A DNA stretch of 64,000 nt. Origin: Streptococcus entericus DSM 14446. GTDB taxonomy: Bacteria > Bacillota > Bacilli > Lactobacillales > Streptococcaceae. The notes beneath the pieces are model-generated. The model made no database searches. It was not told the DNA's origin and saw only the letters and a program-made list of their open reading frames with translations. Below are positions 1 to 7,841 of the stretch, piece after piece (positions within the stretch are counted from its first letter, which is position 1; every line of letters starts with the position of its first letter). The stretch covers positions 146,151-210,150 of the forward strand of contig NZ_KB904155.1 in NCBI RefSeq assembly GCF_000380025.1, read 5' to 3'. The position numbers and the translations under genes were made by a program.

Positions 1-1934
1 CCTTTAACTTCAGCAAGTTCAAACTCAAATTTGCCTTCTTTGTCAAAGGTAAGCTCTTCAAAGCTTACTGAACCATCAGCAGCATTTTGAGCAGAGTAAA
101 CCCTATTGGTCGCTTTATCTGTTAACGTAAATGAAAACTGATTGGCAACCAAGGCTTTACCGTCTAAAGACTTATGAGCTTTTACAACTATCCTTGCAGG
201 TGCTGGTTTATTGTAGATATTCTTAAAGGTCAGTGGTTGGCTGCCCTCGTACTCCACTTCAGCAACGAGTCCCTTGTCAGTTGCAATTACTTTAACAGTT
301 GCTGTTTTCTCTGTCTTATCGTAAGTAATATCAGAAGCCTCCCCTGACTTCTCACGAACTTTGTAAACAAATGACCCTTCTTTTTTGAACGTTTGTTGTT
401 CAAACGTCACAAGGCCACTAGCATCATTTTTAGCAGTTGAGACAACTTTACCAGCTGCATCAACAAGCTCAAATGTAAACTCCTCGTTAGCTAAATCGCG
501 ATTTTCTAACGTTTTCCGAGCTGTGATTGTTGCAGAAACTGGTGTACGATAGTTATCCCAATATTTCGTAATACCTTCTTTTGCATTGGGTTCAATGGTA
601 AACTCAAATGGCTCTTTTGACATATCATAGCCAGGAAGTGTAGCTGTTTCTCGGATAATATAGGTATGACCGACCGTTAAGCCACCAAATCGCAAGTAGC
701 CGTTGTTGCCTGTCGCATCATTTTTAGCAGTTGTCCCAGAATGCAAAACTTCATTAGTTGCCTTATCAACAATCTCAAAGGTTACACCATTCAAGCCACG
801 GTGAGTAATCCCATCACGTTTATAAATCGTAACCTCATCCACACGACCTTTCATCGTAATTGTCCCTTGAACCGTACTTTCACGACTCTGTGAAGCTGTT
901 TCATTCTCACGGTTAGTAAACGGTTTTACTAGAAGCCCCTCTTCTGTCGCTTGAACACCATTTGTCAGGATAGTTCCGTCATTAGTGGTTGTTGTATCGT
1001 ATAAGAAATAGTATCCTTCTCCATCGAGCTTACCAAAGTTTACTGTAAAGCTGGTGTAGCTATCATTAAATTTTACTAAATCTGCAATTTCACCTTTTGA
1101 TAGCTCTTTTGTATTTTTTATATCAATACCTGATGCCGTCCAGCGCCCCTTAGGTACTTGATAAACTCTAAAAGATTCCGGAATAAATTGAAAACCATCT
1201 GATTGGAGAGTGTCTGTCAAAACAAATGAATTATAAGATTTACCATTCTCATTGATACGGAGGTACCAATAATGAACAGAATTCCCAGAACGTCCCAGTG
1301 CTTCCGAGGTCCAATCTTTCTTTGCTGTCAGACCTGCCATCTTGCGGTAATTGAAGACCGTGCCGTCGTATTCCTGCTTTGGAATAGCGGGGAGGACTTT
1401 TATGCTGACCATATTCGTTGCATCAAACCCTTGGAGAGGAACCGTTCTTTCCGTTTCACTGTTAAAAGTAAACTTACCCGAAAAATTTCCTTTAACCCCT
1501 TGGACAGAAGTGTATTGTTTTTTCTTCATCCATTCGTCAAGGTTTTTCAACGTCAATTTAACCTGTCCACCTTTATCTGTACCATTTGATGTAATCGCAA
1601 CGTCAGCAACAGCGATACCGTCAAAGAAAAACTCTTCCGTTTTTCCGATAACATCAAATGGCTCAGGTAAGTCAAAGGTGAAGTAATCACCGTTTGCTAA
1701 ATTATTATCATAGGCAGTCAAATCAAATTCAGTAAAGAATTCATAGACACCATTCACACGCAAAGCTTGGAGATTGATTTCTTCACGAGCTTCATTTTGA
1801 AGCTTTGTTTTAAAAGTGACATTTGTCAACTCTTTAGCTTCTACTGTTTGACTCGTTATAAATAAACTACCAAACAAGAATATCACAGAGGCAAATGCTA
1901 GCATTATCCTCTGCAAAAAGTGATTATGTTTCAT
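1..1934 (-). CDS. Secreted multidomain adhesin with Cna/Spy0128-type repeats (3' end outside window)
   Basis: The frame is open from an ATG at 1934 to the window edge (about 644 codons), so the C-terminus and any LPXTG anchor are not visible. Residues 1-36 form a signal peptide ending near TVEA. An N-terminal adhesin-like region of roughly 320 residues follows. Next come a SpaA/Cna-B-like domain (motifs VTFEIVDK, IIRETATLPGY) and at least two homologous Spy0128-like pilin isopeptide repeats (KTLENRDLANEEFTFELVD and KSLDGKALVANQFSFTLTD). The family is typically wall-anchored and binds host matrix or builds pili. No sortase or pilus partner is in view. Ligand unknown. Expression is probably governed by the poly-G promoter upstream. 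Confidence 0.85.
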   Translation of the reverse strand, partial: MKHNHFLQRIMLAFASVIFLFGSLFITSQTVEAKELTNVTFKTKLQNEAREEINLQALRVNGVYEFFTEFDLTAYDNNLANGDYFTFDLPEPFDVIGKTEEFFFDGIAVADVAITSNGTDKGGQVKLTLKNLDEWMKKKQYTSVQGVKGNFSGKFTFNSETERTVPLQGFDATNMVSIKVLPAIPKQEYDGTVFNYRKMAGLTAKKDWTSEALGRSGNSVHYWYLRINENGKSYNSFVLTDTLQSDGFQFIPESFRVYQVPKGRWTASGIDIKNTKELSKGEIADLVKFNDSYTSFTVNFGKLDGEGYYFLYDTTTTNDGTILTNGVQATEEGLLVKPFTNRENETASQSRESTVQGTITMKGRVDEVTIYKRDGITHRGLNGVTFEIVDKATNEVLHSGTTAKNDATGNNGYLRFGGLTVGHTYIIRETATLPGYDMSKEPFEFTIEPNAKEGITKYWDNYRTPVSATITARKTLENRDLANEEFTFELVDAAGKVVSTAKNDASGLVTFEQQTFKKEGSFVYKVREKSGEASDITYDKTEKTATVKVIATDKGLVAEVEYEGSQPLTFKNIYNKPAPARIVVKAHKSLDGKALVANQFSFTLTDKATNRVYSAQNAADGSVSFEELTFDKEGKFEFELAEVK

Positions 1935-1984
1935 AATCTGTTTCCTTTCTATGTCCTAAATTATTTGAAACCGATACCATAATC

Positions 1985-1998
1985 TGAAAGCGCTTAAA
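1985..1998 (-). promoter_or_regulatory. Candidate CcpA cre site in the adhesin leader
   Basis: The plus strand reads TGAAAGCGCTTAAA, one mismatch from the cre consensus TGWAANCGNTNWCA, with the central AAGCGCTT palindrome intact. It lies about 40-55 nt downstream of the predicted transcript start, where CcpA could act as a roadblock. Inference from motif only. Confidence 0.45.
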
Positions 1999-2045
1999 CT
2001 TTAGGTTACTATATTGAGTGTCAAATGATTAATACAGACACTGTT

Positions 2046-2074
2046 ATTATAACCCCCCCCCCCCGAAAAATCAA
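2046..2074 (-). promoter_or_regulatory. Adhesin promoter with a 12-G homopolymer spacer
   Basis: On the minus strand a -35 TTGATT (2074-2069) and a perfect -10 TATAAT (2051-2046) are 17 bp apart. Twelve of those 17 bases are an unbroken G run (2064-2053). Slipped-strand changes in the run would move the spacer away from 17. Predicted transcript start is near 2039, giving a leader of about 105 nt. Confidence 0.75.
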
Positions 2075-2152
2075 GTATTTATGTGCTTTTTTTGCTTTTT
2101 TTTAAATCTCAAAACAACTAAACAAAAAGCAACATTCTCATTTCAAAATAGA

Positions 2153-2482
2153 TTAAATCGCTAAGTAGCGACCTAGGACGACTCCTCCTACTCCAAGGAC
2201 ATAAGTTAGAATAAGGTAAACAGACCATTCTCTTGGCTTTGTTCTGCGATCAAGCAGCTCCAAGTTGAAAGTCGAGTAAGTACCCAAACCACCTAAGAAA
2301 AAGATTAACCACGACTGCAAGTTTGGACTGAACATCGTCGACTGCGAAAGGTACCCAATCGTAACTGCCACTAGAAGATTAGCGCTTAGCGTTCCTAGTG
2401 GTAACTGACAGTAAGCGTTGAGCGGTCTGAGTGCATAGCGCAAGAGAGCCCCACAACCGCAGAGTATCATCACTATCATCAT
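2153..2482 (-). CDS. crcB: Fluoride ion channel CrcB/FluC family protein, subunit 1
   Basis: This 109-residue, four-helix membrane protein has the family motifs GCGALLRY near the N-terminus and GGLGTYSTF in the third helix. CrcB/FluC proteins form dual-topology dimers that export fluoride. Many Gram-positive bacteria carry two adjacent, diverged copies, and here a second copy lies 3 bp upstream, so a heterodimer is plausible. The two form a short operon. No fluoride riboswitch was recognised ahead of the pair. Length is typical. Start ATG 2482 follows a GGAGG inside the end of the upstream gene. Confidence 0.88.
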   Translation of the reverse strand: MMIVMILCGCGALLRYALRPLNAYCQLPLGTLSANLLVAVTIGYLSQSTMFSPNLQSWLIFFLGGLGTYSTFNLELLDRRTKPREWSVYLILTYVLGVGGVVLGRYLAI

Positions 2483-2485
2483 CTA

Positions 2486-2860
2486 CTATCCCTCCTCTCT
2501 CTTTAGAGCTCGGCTATTTGCCAATAAAGCCACTAAATAACCGCCAAGAATATGGCAAACCATCAAGCCAATTAGTCGCCACCAATCGCCTTGCTCAAGA
2601 GCAGTGGCCAAGGCCATAAAAATCGGCGCAATAGTGCTCAATCCTCCAAAAAAGCCCACACTTAATCCTACTTTTAGCGACGGACTAATACTTTTGGAGT
2701 GAAAGAGGTGATGTGTCGAATAAACCAGGCCATAAACAGCTCCATAATTACAGCCCAGCAGCCCAATATCTCCGAATTGCAGGACTACCAACTGGCGTAA
2801 AAGCCCACCTAATCCTGCAAAGAAGAAGATAAGGCTTACTTTTTTCACCTGTTCTACCAT
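2486..2860 (-). CDS. crcB: Fluoride ion channel CrcB/FluC family protein, subunit 2
   Basis: Start reassigned to ATG 2860 because AGGAGG sits 4-5 nt upstream of it; the longer frame from 2896 has no ribosome site. The product is 124 residues with four hydrophobic helices and the motifs GLGGLLRQ and GFFGGLSTI. It shares the CrcB fold with the downstream gene but has diverged (GGLSTIAP in place of the usual G-x-T-T-F-S-T-F), as in paired heterodimeric fluoride channels. It is the first gene of the pair and lies 62 bp downstream of a flavodoxin gene on the same strand, so all three may be cotranscribed. Confidence 0.87.
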   Translation of the reverse strand: MVEQVKKVSLIFFFAGLGGLLRQLVVLQFGDIGLLGCNYGAVYGLVYSTHHLFHSKSISPSLKVGLSVGFFGGLSTIAPIFMALATALEQGDWWRLIGLMVCHILGGYLVALLANSRALKREEG

Positions 2861-2921
2861 TACTCCTCCTAACAAATAAGGCAGGATTTTATCCATGCCT
2901 TACTGATATGTTCAACATTAT

Positions 2922-3365
2922 TTAAACCAGCTTAGAGACCAGCTGCTCTGCAAAATTCTCAAGGGCTTTGATGTCATCATCCTCAGCTGCTAAATCAACT
3001 TTAACAGATGCTGCACCTTTTGTTGCGCCACTTTTTTCAAACGCGGCCTCAAAGTCGTCAACAGCCTTGCAGAAAAAATCATAAAAGGTATCACCAGAAC
3101 CGACAACACCATAAATTTTCCCTGTCAGGTCCAGTTCTTGTAAATCTTCGTAAAAGTCTACGATTTCGTCAGGTAAATCACCATCGCCATAGGTATAGGT
3201 GGCAACAATCGCAATATCTGCCTCCTCAAAATCACTGGCATCTACGCTGGTGCATTCCTCAAGTTCAACGGTATGTCCTAACTGGGTCAACTTGTCAGCC
3301 ACGATATCGGCAATTTCTTCAGTGTTACCAGTCATGCTAGCGTAAACAATCTTAGCTAAAGCCAT
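2922..3365 (-). CDS. Flavodoxin
   Basis: A 147-residue, acidic, single-domain flavodoxin, an FMN electron carrier in the cytoplasm. The phosphate-binding loop reads SMTGNTEE (residues 10-17), close to the family T-x-T-G-x-T. The segment TYTYGDGDLPDE and the later VGSGDTFYDFFC are the usual FMN isoalloxazine-binding loops. Length is normal for short-chain flavodoxins. ATG 3365 follows AGGAGG. A TATAAT-like -10 lies about 20 nt upstream. It probably serves reductive enzymes elsewhere; no partner reductase is adjacent. The downstream neighbours are the two CrcB genes. Confidence 0.93.
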   Translation of the reverse strand: MALAKIVYASMTGNTEEIADIVADKLTQLGHTVELEECTSVDASDFEEADIAIVATYTYGDGDLPDEIVDFYEDLQELDLTGKIYGVVGSGDTFYDFFCKAVDDFEAAFEKSGATKGAASVKVDLAAEDDDIKALENFAEQLVSKLV

Positions 3366-3507
3366 AATGTCCTCCTATTTTGACCTTATTATACCACATC
3401 AGGGGTCTCTAGGCTAGCCCAAAACGTCTTTTTACATAGTAGTGAAAAATAAACAAGTCCTAATCAGTGTCCTCAGCCATGTGGCTATTATCAAGAACCA
3501 TCAACGT

Positions 3508-3536
3508 TTGAAAAAAAAAGACTTTTATGCTATGCT
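3508..3536 (+). promoter_or_regulatory. Promoter of the NrnA-like phosphoesterase gene
   Basis: TTGAAA (3508-3513), a 17-bp spacer and TATGCT (3531-3536). The start codon is 31 nt further on. Confidence 0.6.
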
Positions 3537-3566
3537 AAGGCAAACTAGCATAGAAAAGAGATAACG

Positions 3567-4499
3567 ATGACTGCTCCTTTCCTTTCAATCTTACAAGCGA
3601 TTCAAGCTTATGATACCATCATCATCCACCGCCACCAAAAGCCAGACCCTGATGCTATCGGGTCTCAGGTTGGGCTGGCAGAACTTATCCGCCATAACTT
3701 TCCAGATAAACGTGTGTTAACCACAGGCTATGAGGAGCCAACCTTATCTTGGTTAGCAGCAATGGATAGCGTCTCAGATAAGGATTATACTGGCAGCCTG
3801 GTTATCGTGACGGATACCGCCAATAAAGCGAGAATTGATGATGAGCGCTATAACAATGGCGATTGCCTGATTAAAATCGACCATCACCCCAACGATGAAC
3901 CTTATGGAGAGATCGTTTGGGTTGATACGATAGCTTCCTCTTGTAGCGAGATGATTGCTGAGATGGCTATTGAACTAGGATGGACGATGACCACTAAAAT
4001 CGCTCGCCTGCTCTATGCAGGTATTGTCGGCGATACTGGGCGTTTTCTCTACCCAGCCACCAGCTCAAAGACCTTCCGTATCGCTAGCTATTTGCTTGAC
4101 ACCGGCATTGATGCTGCCCTCATCACTCGACAACTGGACACCCTCTCGCCCAAGCTCGCTCGCCTGATGGGCTACATTCTGGAGCACCTACAGGTGGACC
4201 ATAGCGGAGCGGCTCGCATTGTACTGTCTTCAAAAATTTTGCAAGGCTTTGACATCAGACCTGAGGAAGTCAGCCTCGTTGTTGGACTACCAGGAAAAAT
4301 TGACAGTGTCGACCGCTGGATGATTTGTACGGAACAAGCAGATGGTAGCTATCGGGTCAACCTTCGCAGTAAAACCCTGACCATCAATGGCATCGCCAAG
4401 GAACACCACGGTGGTGGACATCCCCTAGCCAGCGGTGCCAAAGCCTATTCACCAGAGGAAATCGCTGCCATCTGGGCAAAATTAAAAGACCTCCGTTAA
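3567..4499 (+). CDS. nrnA: DHH/DHHA1 phosphoesterase, NrnA-like oligoribonuclease/pAp phosphatase
   Basis: The 310-residue protein has the DHH metal centre: HRH at 21-23, DPDAIGS at 27-33, DTAN at 83-86 and DHH at 105-107. The C-terminal DHHA1 domain ends with the glycine-rich HHGGGH motif near 280-285. NrnA-type enzymes degrade short RNA oligonucleotides (nanoRNA) and dephosphorylate pAp, and streptococcal relatives also cleave linear dinucleotides from c-di-AMP turnover. The length matches the single-polypeptide, membrane-free type rather than GdpP. The gene is monocistronic, with its own promoter. Substrate preference cannot be read from the sequence. Confidence 0.88.
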   Translation: MTAPFLSILQAIQAYDTIIIHRHQKPDPDAIGSQVGLAELIRHNFPDKRVLTTGYEEPTLSWLAAMDSVSDKDYTGSLVIVTDTANKARIDDERYNNGDCLIKIDHHPNDEPYGEIVWVDTIASSCSEMIAEMAIELGWTMTTKIARLLYAGIVGDTGRFLYPATSSKTFRIASYLLDTGIDAALITRQLDTLSPKLARLMGYILEHLQVDHSGAARIVLSSKILQGFDIRPEEVSLVVGLPGKIDSVDRWMICTEQADGSYRVNLRSKTLTINGIAKEHHGGGHPLASGAKAYSPEEIAAIWAKLKDLR

Positions 4500-4761
4500 T
4501 CGTTGCAGTTATTTATCGACAGATTAACATGGGTTACTCAGCCAAGGTGGTTTCGTTGATGTTAGCCTGTTGCCTACACCACTAGGACTTTTATCCTTAG
4601 TTAATGAAAACGAACTATTCTATAAAACGATGAACAGGACAAAGCACAGTTTTCCCAGTCTAAAAAGTGCGAAATAAGCGGTGACCAAGTTCACTCTACA
4701 GTACCTGGCACTGCTTGTCTCATGGCTGAACAACTACCGTCCTCAATACGGAGAAAACAAG
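4500..4761 (+). other. Intergenic stretch, no feature recognised
   Basis: No terminator-grade hairpin or clear promoter was found between the phosphoesterase and the acetyltransferase gene. An in-frame GTG at 4681 extends the next frame upstream, but it lacks a ribosome site and its predicted residues do not resemble the family. Confidence 0.4.
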
Positions 4762-5523
4762 ATGATTAAACGTTTGGAGAAACCTGAAAGCACTGCTCAC
4801 TTGTTTAACGGGTGGGAACAAGTGCTTCTAACTGCTTGCTTAACTGGTCAGATGGGTGATGTCTGGGGTGACCAGTCAGACAATCCCCAATCTGTTTTGG
4901 CACGAATCGGGCAATTTGGTGCCTTTGGATTTTTGGCAGGAGAGCCACTGCTCGATCTGGTTGAACACTGTCATGGTCAAGACATCATTCTAGTACCGAC
5001 TACTGATGCATGGGCAAACCTGATTGAACATCATTACGGAGAGAAAGCACACGGCTTTACCCGATATGCCATGATTGCGAATCTGTTTGATCAAGCTAGG
5101 TTAAGAATTTTGGCAGATGGCCTACCTGATGGCTATCGTTTAGAGTATCTCAATGATTTGGCTTATGACCAGTGTTTAAGAGAACCGTGGTCGCGTGACT
5201 TGGTCGGAAACTTTCCGACAGCAACTGCTTATGCCAAAGATGGATTAGGCGTGGTCATCTGGTTTGGTGACGCTGTCGTAGCAGGAGCTTCCTCTTATGC
5301 TCGAGTAGACGACGCTATCGAAATCGACATCAGCACCCATCCAGACCATCGCTTAAAGGGACTAGCAACGGTGGTTGCTGCACGTCTCATCCTGAGATGC
5401 TTAGAGCAAGGTCTCTCTCCGTCATGGGACGCCCATACGCTCATTTCTCGCCAATTAGCTGAAAAGCTGGGCTATGGCTTAAATTACCCTTATCAAGCTT
5501 ATGAGATTTCTTGGGAAATTTAA
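4762..5523 (+). CDS. GNAT-family N-acetyltransferase
   Basis: ATG 4762, preceded by GGAG, is chosen over the upstream GTG 4681. The 253-residue product has an N-terminal domain of about 120 residues and a C-terminal GNAT fold. Its acetyl-CoA-binding segment is visible as EIDISTHPDHRLKGLATVVAA, carrying the R/Q-x-x-G-x-A-type loop. The architecture resembles the larger GNAT group (PF12746), whose members are poorly characterised. The substrate is unknown. The gene stands alone, and rpmE2 follows after 95 bp with its own promoter. Confidence 0.75.
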   Translation: MIKRLEKPESTAHLFNGWEQVLLTACLTGQMGDVWGDQSDNPQSVLARIGQFGAFGFLAGEPLLDLVEHCHGQDIILVPTTDAWANLIEHHYGEKAHGFTRYAMIANLFDQARLRILADGLPDGYRLEYLNDLAYDQCLREPWSRDLVGNFPTATAYAKDGLGVVIWFGDAVVAGASSYARVDDAIEIDISTHPDHRLKGLATVVAARLILRCLEQGLSPSWDAHTLISRQLAEKLGYGLNYPYQAYEISWEI

Positions 5524-5533
5524 GATAAAGTTC

Positions 5534-5562
5534 TTGCCAAGCTCTGCTATTTTTGGTAAAAT
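5534..5562 (+). promoter_or_regulatory. rpmE2 promoter
   Basis: TTGCCA (5534-5539), 17-bp spacer, TAAAAT (5557-5562). The coding start is 57 nt downstream. Confidence 0.6.
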
Positions 5563-5618
5563 GTAATGGTTAATAACTATGGCTCACAAAGGGCTATGGC
5601 AGAAAGGATTTTTTTACG

Positions 5619-5861
5619 ATGAGAAAAGACATTCATCCAGACTACCGTCCAGTTGTTTTCCTTGACACAACAACTGGTTACCAATTCCTTAGTGGTTCAA
5701 CGAAGCCATCTAAAGAAACTGTTGAGTTCGAAGGCGAAACTTACCCACTGATTCGTGTGGAAATTTCATCTGACTCACACCCATTCTACACTGGACGTCA
5801 AAAGTTCACTCAAGCAGATGGACGTGTGGATCGTTTCAACAAAAAATACGGTCTCAAATAA
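5619..5861 (+). CDS. rpmE2: 50S ribosomal protein L31 type B
   Basis: An 80-residue basic protein beginning [14 protein letters not shown], the hallmark of the zinc-independent (C-minus) L31. It has no CxxC pair. It is a late-binding large-subunit protein at the central protuberance bridging the two subunits. Streptococci normally carry only this form, so its presence does not imply zinc-responsive swapping. The gene is preceded by AAAGGA and a good promoter and followed by two tandem hairpins, so it is a single-gene transcript. Confidence 0.97.
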   Translation: MRKDIHPDYRPVVFLDTTTGYQFLSGSTKPSKETVEFEGETYPLIRVEISSDSHPFYTGRQKFTQADGRVDRFNKKYGLK

Positions 5862-5871
5862 GAACCCCTAT

Positions 5872-5930
5872 TTCTCAGTGGAAATCACTGAGAACAAGCC
5901 TTTTCCGAGAATATCGGAAGAGGCTTTTTA
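5872..5930 (+). terminator. Tandem hairpins ending rpmE2; the second is an intrinsic terminator
   Basis: The first hairpin has a perfect 9-bp stem, TTCTCAGTG (5872-5880) with CACTGAGAA (5886-5894). The second pairs AAGCCTTTTCCGA (5897-5909) with TCGGAAGAGGCTT (5914-5926) and ends in a T run. Confidence 0.8.
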
Positions 5931-5989
5931 TGTGCGGCAACCATTTAGGCGCACTAAAAAAGTGGCTAGACATCCAGCCACCTGACTAG

Positions 5990-7144
5990 TTAAGAGTGCT
6001 TCAAGGGACGAGCTAGTAGATAAACACCGGCGAGTAAGCACAGTACAGCATAAATGAGCACAATCGTTTGAGTATTTGGGAAAATTTGTTCCAAAAAAGC
6101 TGGCAAAATCGACGAACTTGCTCCACCAAGATTACAGCCTACCAAAACAACCGTCATCTTTTTATTCAATAGACGAGCTGAAACACCTTCCGAGGCTTGA
6201 TTGAACACGATAGTGAGAACAGTGCTGTAACAAAAACCAGACAAGATGGCGCCCGTTCCAAGCACTAAAAGACTACTTCCCAAACTAACCAACAACACTA
6301 ATCCAGCAAAAAGAAGAACTGACAAACCCAGCAACTGGCGACCTAATCGTTGGACCAGAAAGCTAAACGAGAACCCTGCCAAAATTCCCATCAGCATCAT
6401 AGCACTGATGATTCTGCTCGACTGGGCTGCTGTCCCTAGACCAAGTCCTTCAACAAGTAATGGAATTTTCAGGGTCAGCATGGTATTGATATGAATAACA
6501 AAACCCGCTATAAGACCTAAAAAGATGGCTTGTCGCCACTGTGATTTAGGCAAATGAACATCTGCGTCACTATCTTGATGGCGCTGACCGGGCTGTGTTT
6601 TTGGCACAAAAGCCAGATACAGCCCCAAAATAAGAAAGGCAACCAGATAAATGGCAAAACTGGCTGTCCAGCCTAAAGGCAAGAAAAGCCCGACCAATGC
6701 AGTCAAACTAGCTGAGCCGAGCACTTCTGCTGCACCTCGAAAGCCGAGCATTTGCAAACGTTCCTGACCATCATAGTGACTACTGATAATATTGATGGCT
6801 CGCGCATTGATAAACCCAAGACCGGTTCCAAGAATCAACCGTCCTAAGAAAATCAGCACGTAAGACGTTGTCACCAAAGGTAGACTACCACCGCAAGCTA
6901 TCAGTACCAATCCCAAACTAATCATGACCGGCTCAGGCAGATAGCCCTCTAGGTAAGGATTAACCAGCAGAGAAACCATGATGGCTAAGGACGTCACGGT
7001 AATCAAAAACTCAACCTGAGCACCAGAAATCCCTAACGGCTCAAAAAAAGCAATCATGGCAGGTAAAGCAGGCGACACTGCAAAGGTTGACACCAGCATT
7101 ACCGACAAGGATAGGATGCTCATTTTTTCAATCAAACGTTTCAT
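5990..7144 (-). CDS. Major facilitator superfamily transporter
   Basis: ATG 7144 is preferred: GGAGG lies 5 nt upstream, while the longer frame to 7201 has no ribosome site. The 384-residue protein has about twelve hydrophobic segments. A conserved loop after the fifth helix reads GRLILGTGLGFINARAIN, typical of drug/cyanate-type MFS members. It is a proton-coupled transporter of the cytoplasmic membrane; substrate unknown. It lies 62 bp downstream of queT on the same strand, so readthrough from the preQ1-controlled transcript is possible but unproven. The spacer holds a short inverted repeat without a T run. Confidence 0.85.
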   Translation of the reverse strand: MKRLIEKMSILSLSVMLVSTFAVSPALPAMIAFFEPLGISGAQVEFLITVTSLAIMVSLLVNPYLEGYLPEPVMISLGLVLIACGGSLPLVTTSYVLIFLGRLILGTGLGFINARAINIISSHYDGQERLQMLGFRGAAEVLGSASLTALVGLFLPLGWTASFAIYLVAFLILGLYLAFVPKTQPGQRHQDSDADVHLPKSQWRQAIFLGLIAGFVIHINTMLTLKIPLLVEGLGLGTAAQSSRIISAMMLMGILAGFSFSFLVQRLGRQLLGLSVLLFAGLVLLVSLGSSLLVLGTGAILSGFCYSTVLTIVFNQASEGVSARLLNKKMTVVLVGCNLGGASSSILPAFLEQIFPNTQTIVLIYAVLCLLAGVYLLARPLKHS

Positions 7145-7206
7145 AAAACCTCCAAAATAAAACGGACATCTACCGGCTGGTAAGATATCCTTCACTACCA
7201 AATCGA

Positions 7207-7716
7207 CTACTTGGTCAAATCAAATCGCTGGCTTAAACGCTCAATCAGCAATGACCCAATTAAAAGCGAAGCCAATTCTCCCAAACCTGTTGTCACCCAA
7301 GTCAAGAAAAAGGGAGCTCCAGCAATAATAGCCAATTCTGCTGCAATGGTAAACATGCTAGCTGCAAAAAATAAGGAAAAATAGAAAAATGCCTTATTAA
7401 AGAGTCCACCCAAAACGCGCTCATTCTGGTATTTTTTGAACAGCATAACTCCCAGAGCAACGAAAACTAAGGTCGATAAGCCCCCCACAACCACATCAAT
7501 CAAGCCATAAGTAAACAAGTTGGCAATAACAACACCCGCAGTAACAGCGATGATGTATTTCCGATGGAAAAATGCCAAGAAGTTCATCATCTCTGATATC
7601 CGAAACTGGTACGGACCGTAGCTGATGGCATTAAACGGTGGTGTAATGGTCAACACAACATAAATAGCAGCGACAATAGCCATGTGCGTGTAGTCAGTAA
7701 CTGTCAATTTTTTCAT
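7207..7716 (-). CDS. queT: QueT-family queuosine-precursor transporter
   Basis: A 169-residue membrane protein of the COG4708/DUF988 family, beginning MKKLTVTDYTHMAIVAAIYV and carrying the conserved SYGPYQFRISEMMNFLAFF segment after the first helix. Five or six membrane helices are evident. These proteins act as substrate-binding (S) components that import queuosine precursors such as preQ1 with a shared ECF module, which is not encoded here. Function is supported by the preQ1-II riboswitch directly upstream, whose 3' end contains the ribosome site. Confidence 0.92.
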   Translation of the reverse strand: MKKLTVTDYTHMAIVAAIYVVLTITPPFNAISYGPYQFRISEMMNFLAFFHRKYIIAVTAGVVIANLFTYGLIDVVVGGLSTLVFVALGVMLFKKYQNERVLGGLFNKAFFYFSLFFAASMFTIAAELAIIAGAPFFLTWVTTGLGELASLLIGSLLIERLSQRFDLTK

Positions 7717-7720
7717 TTCT

Positions 7721-7783
7721 TTTCTCCTTTAGCGGCTTTCCCGCGTCTAATATGCTCGGCGAAAGGGAAATAAGCACCGAGGG
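7721..7783 (-). promoter_or_regulatory. preQ1-II riboswitch
   Basis: Reading on the minus strand, a hairpin TCGGTG...CGCCGA is followed by the conserved segment GCATATTAGACGCGG, a second hairpin (GCGG...CCGC) and AAAGGAGAAAAG, the queT ribosome site. This matches the preQ1-II class known upstream of COG4708 genes in streptococci. In that class ligand binding hides the Shine-Dalgarno sequence and lowers translation. Confidence 0.93.
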
Positions 7784-7841
7784 TCCGTAAACGAACGTTT
7801 TTATTGTAGCATATTTTTAGTTTTTTTGGTATAGTCTGAGT

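Noticed and set aside
2053-2064. The G run as a G-quadruplex control element
   Set aside because: A single 12-G run could form one, but its exact fit as a 17-bp promoter spacer is the simpler reading.
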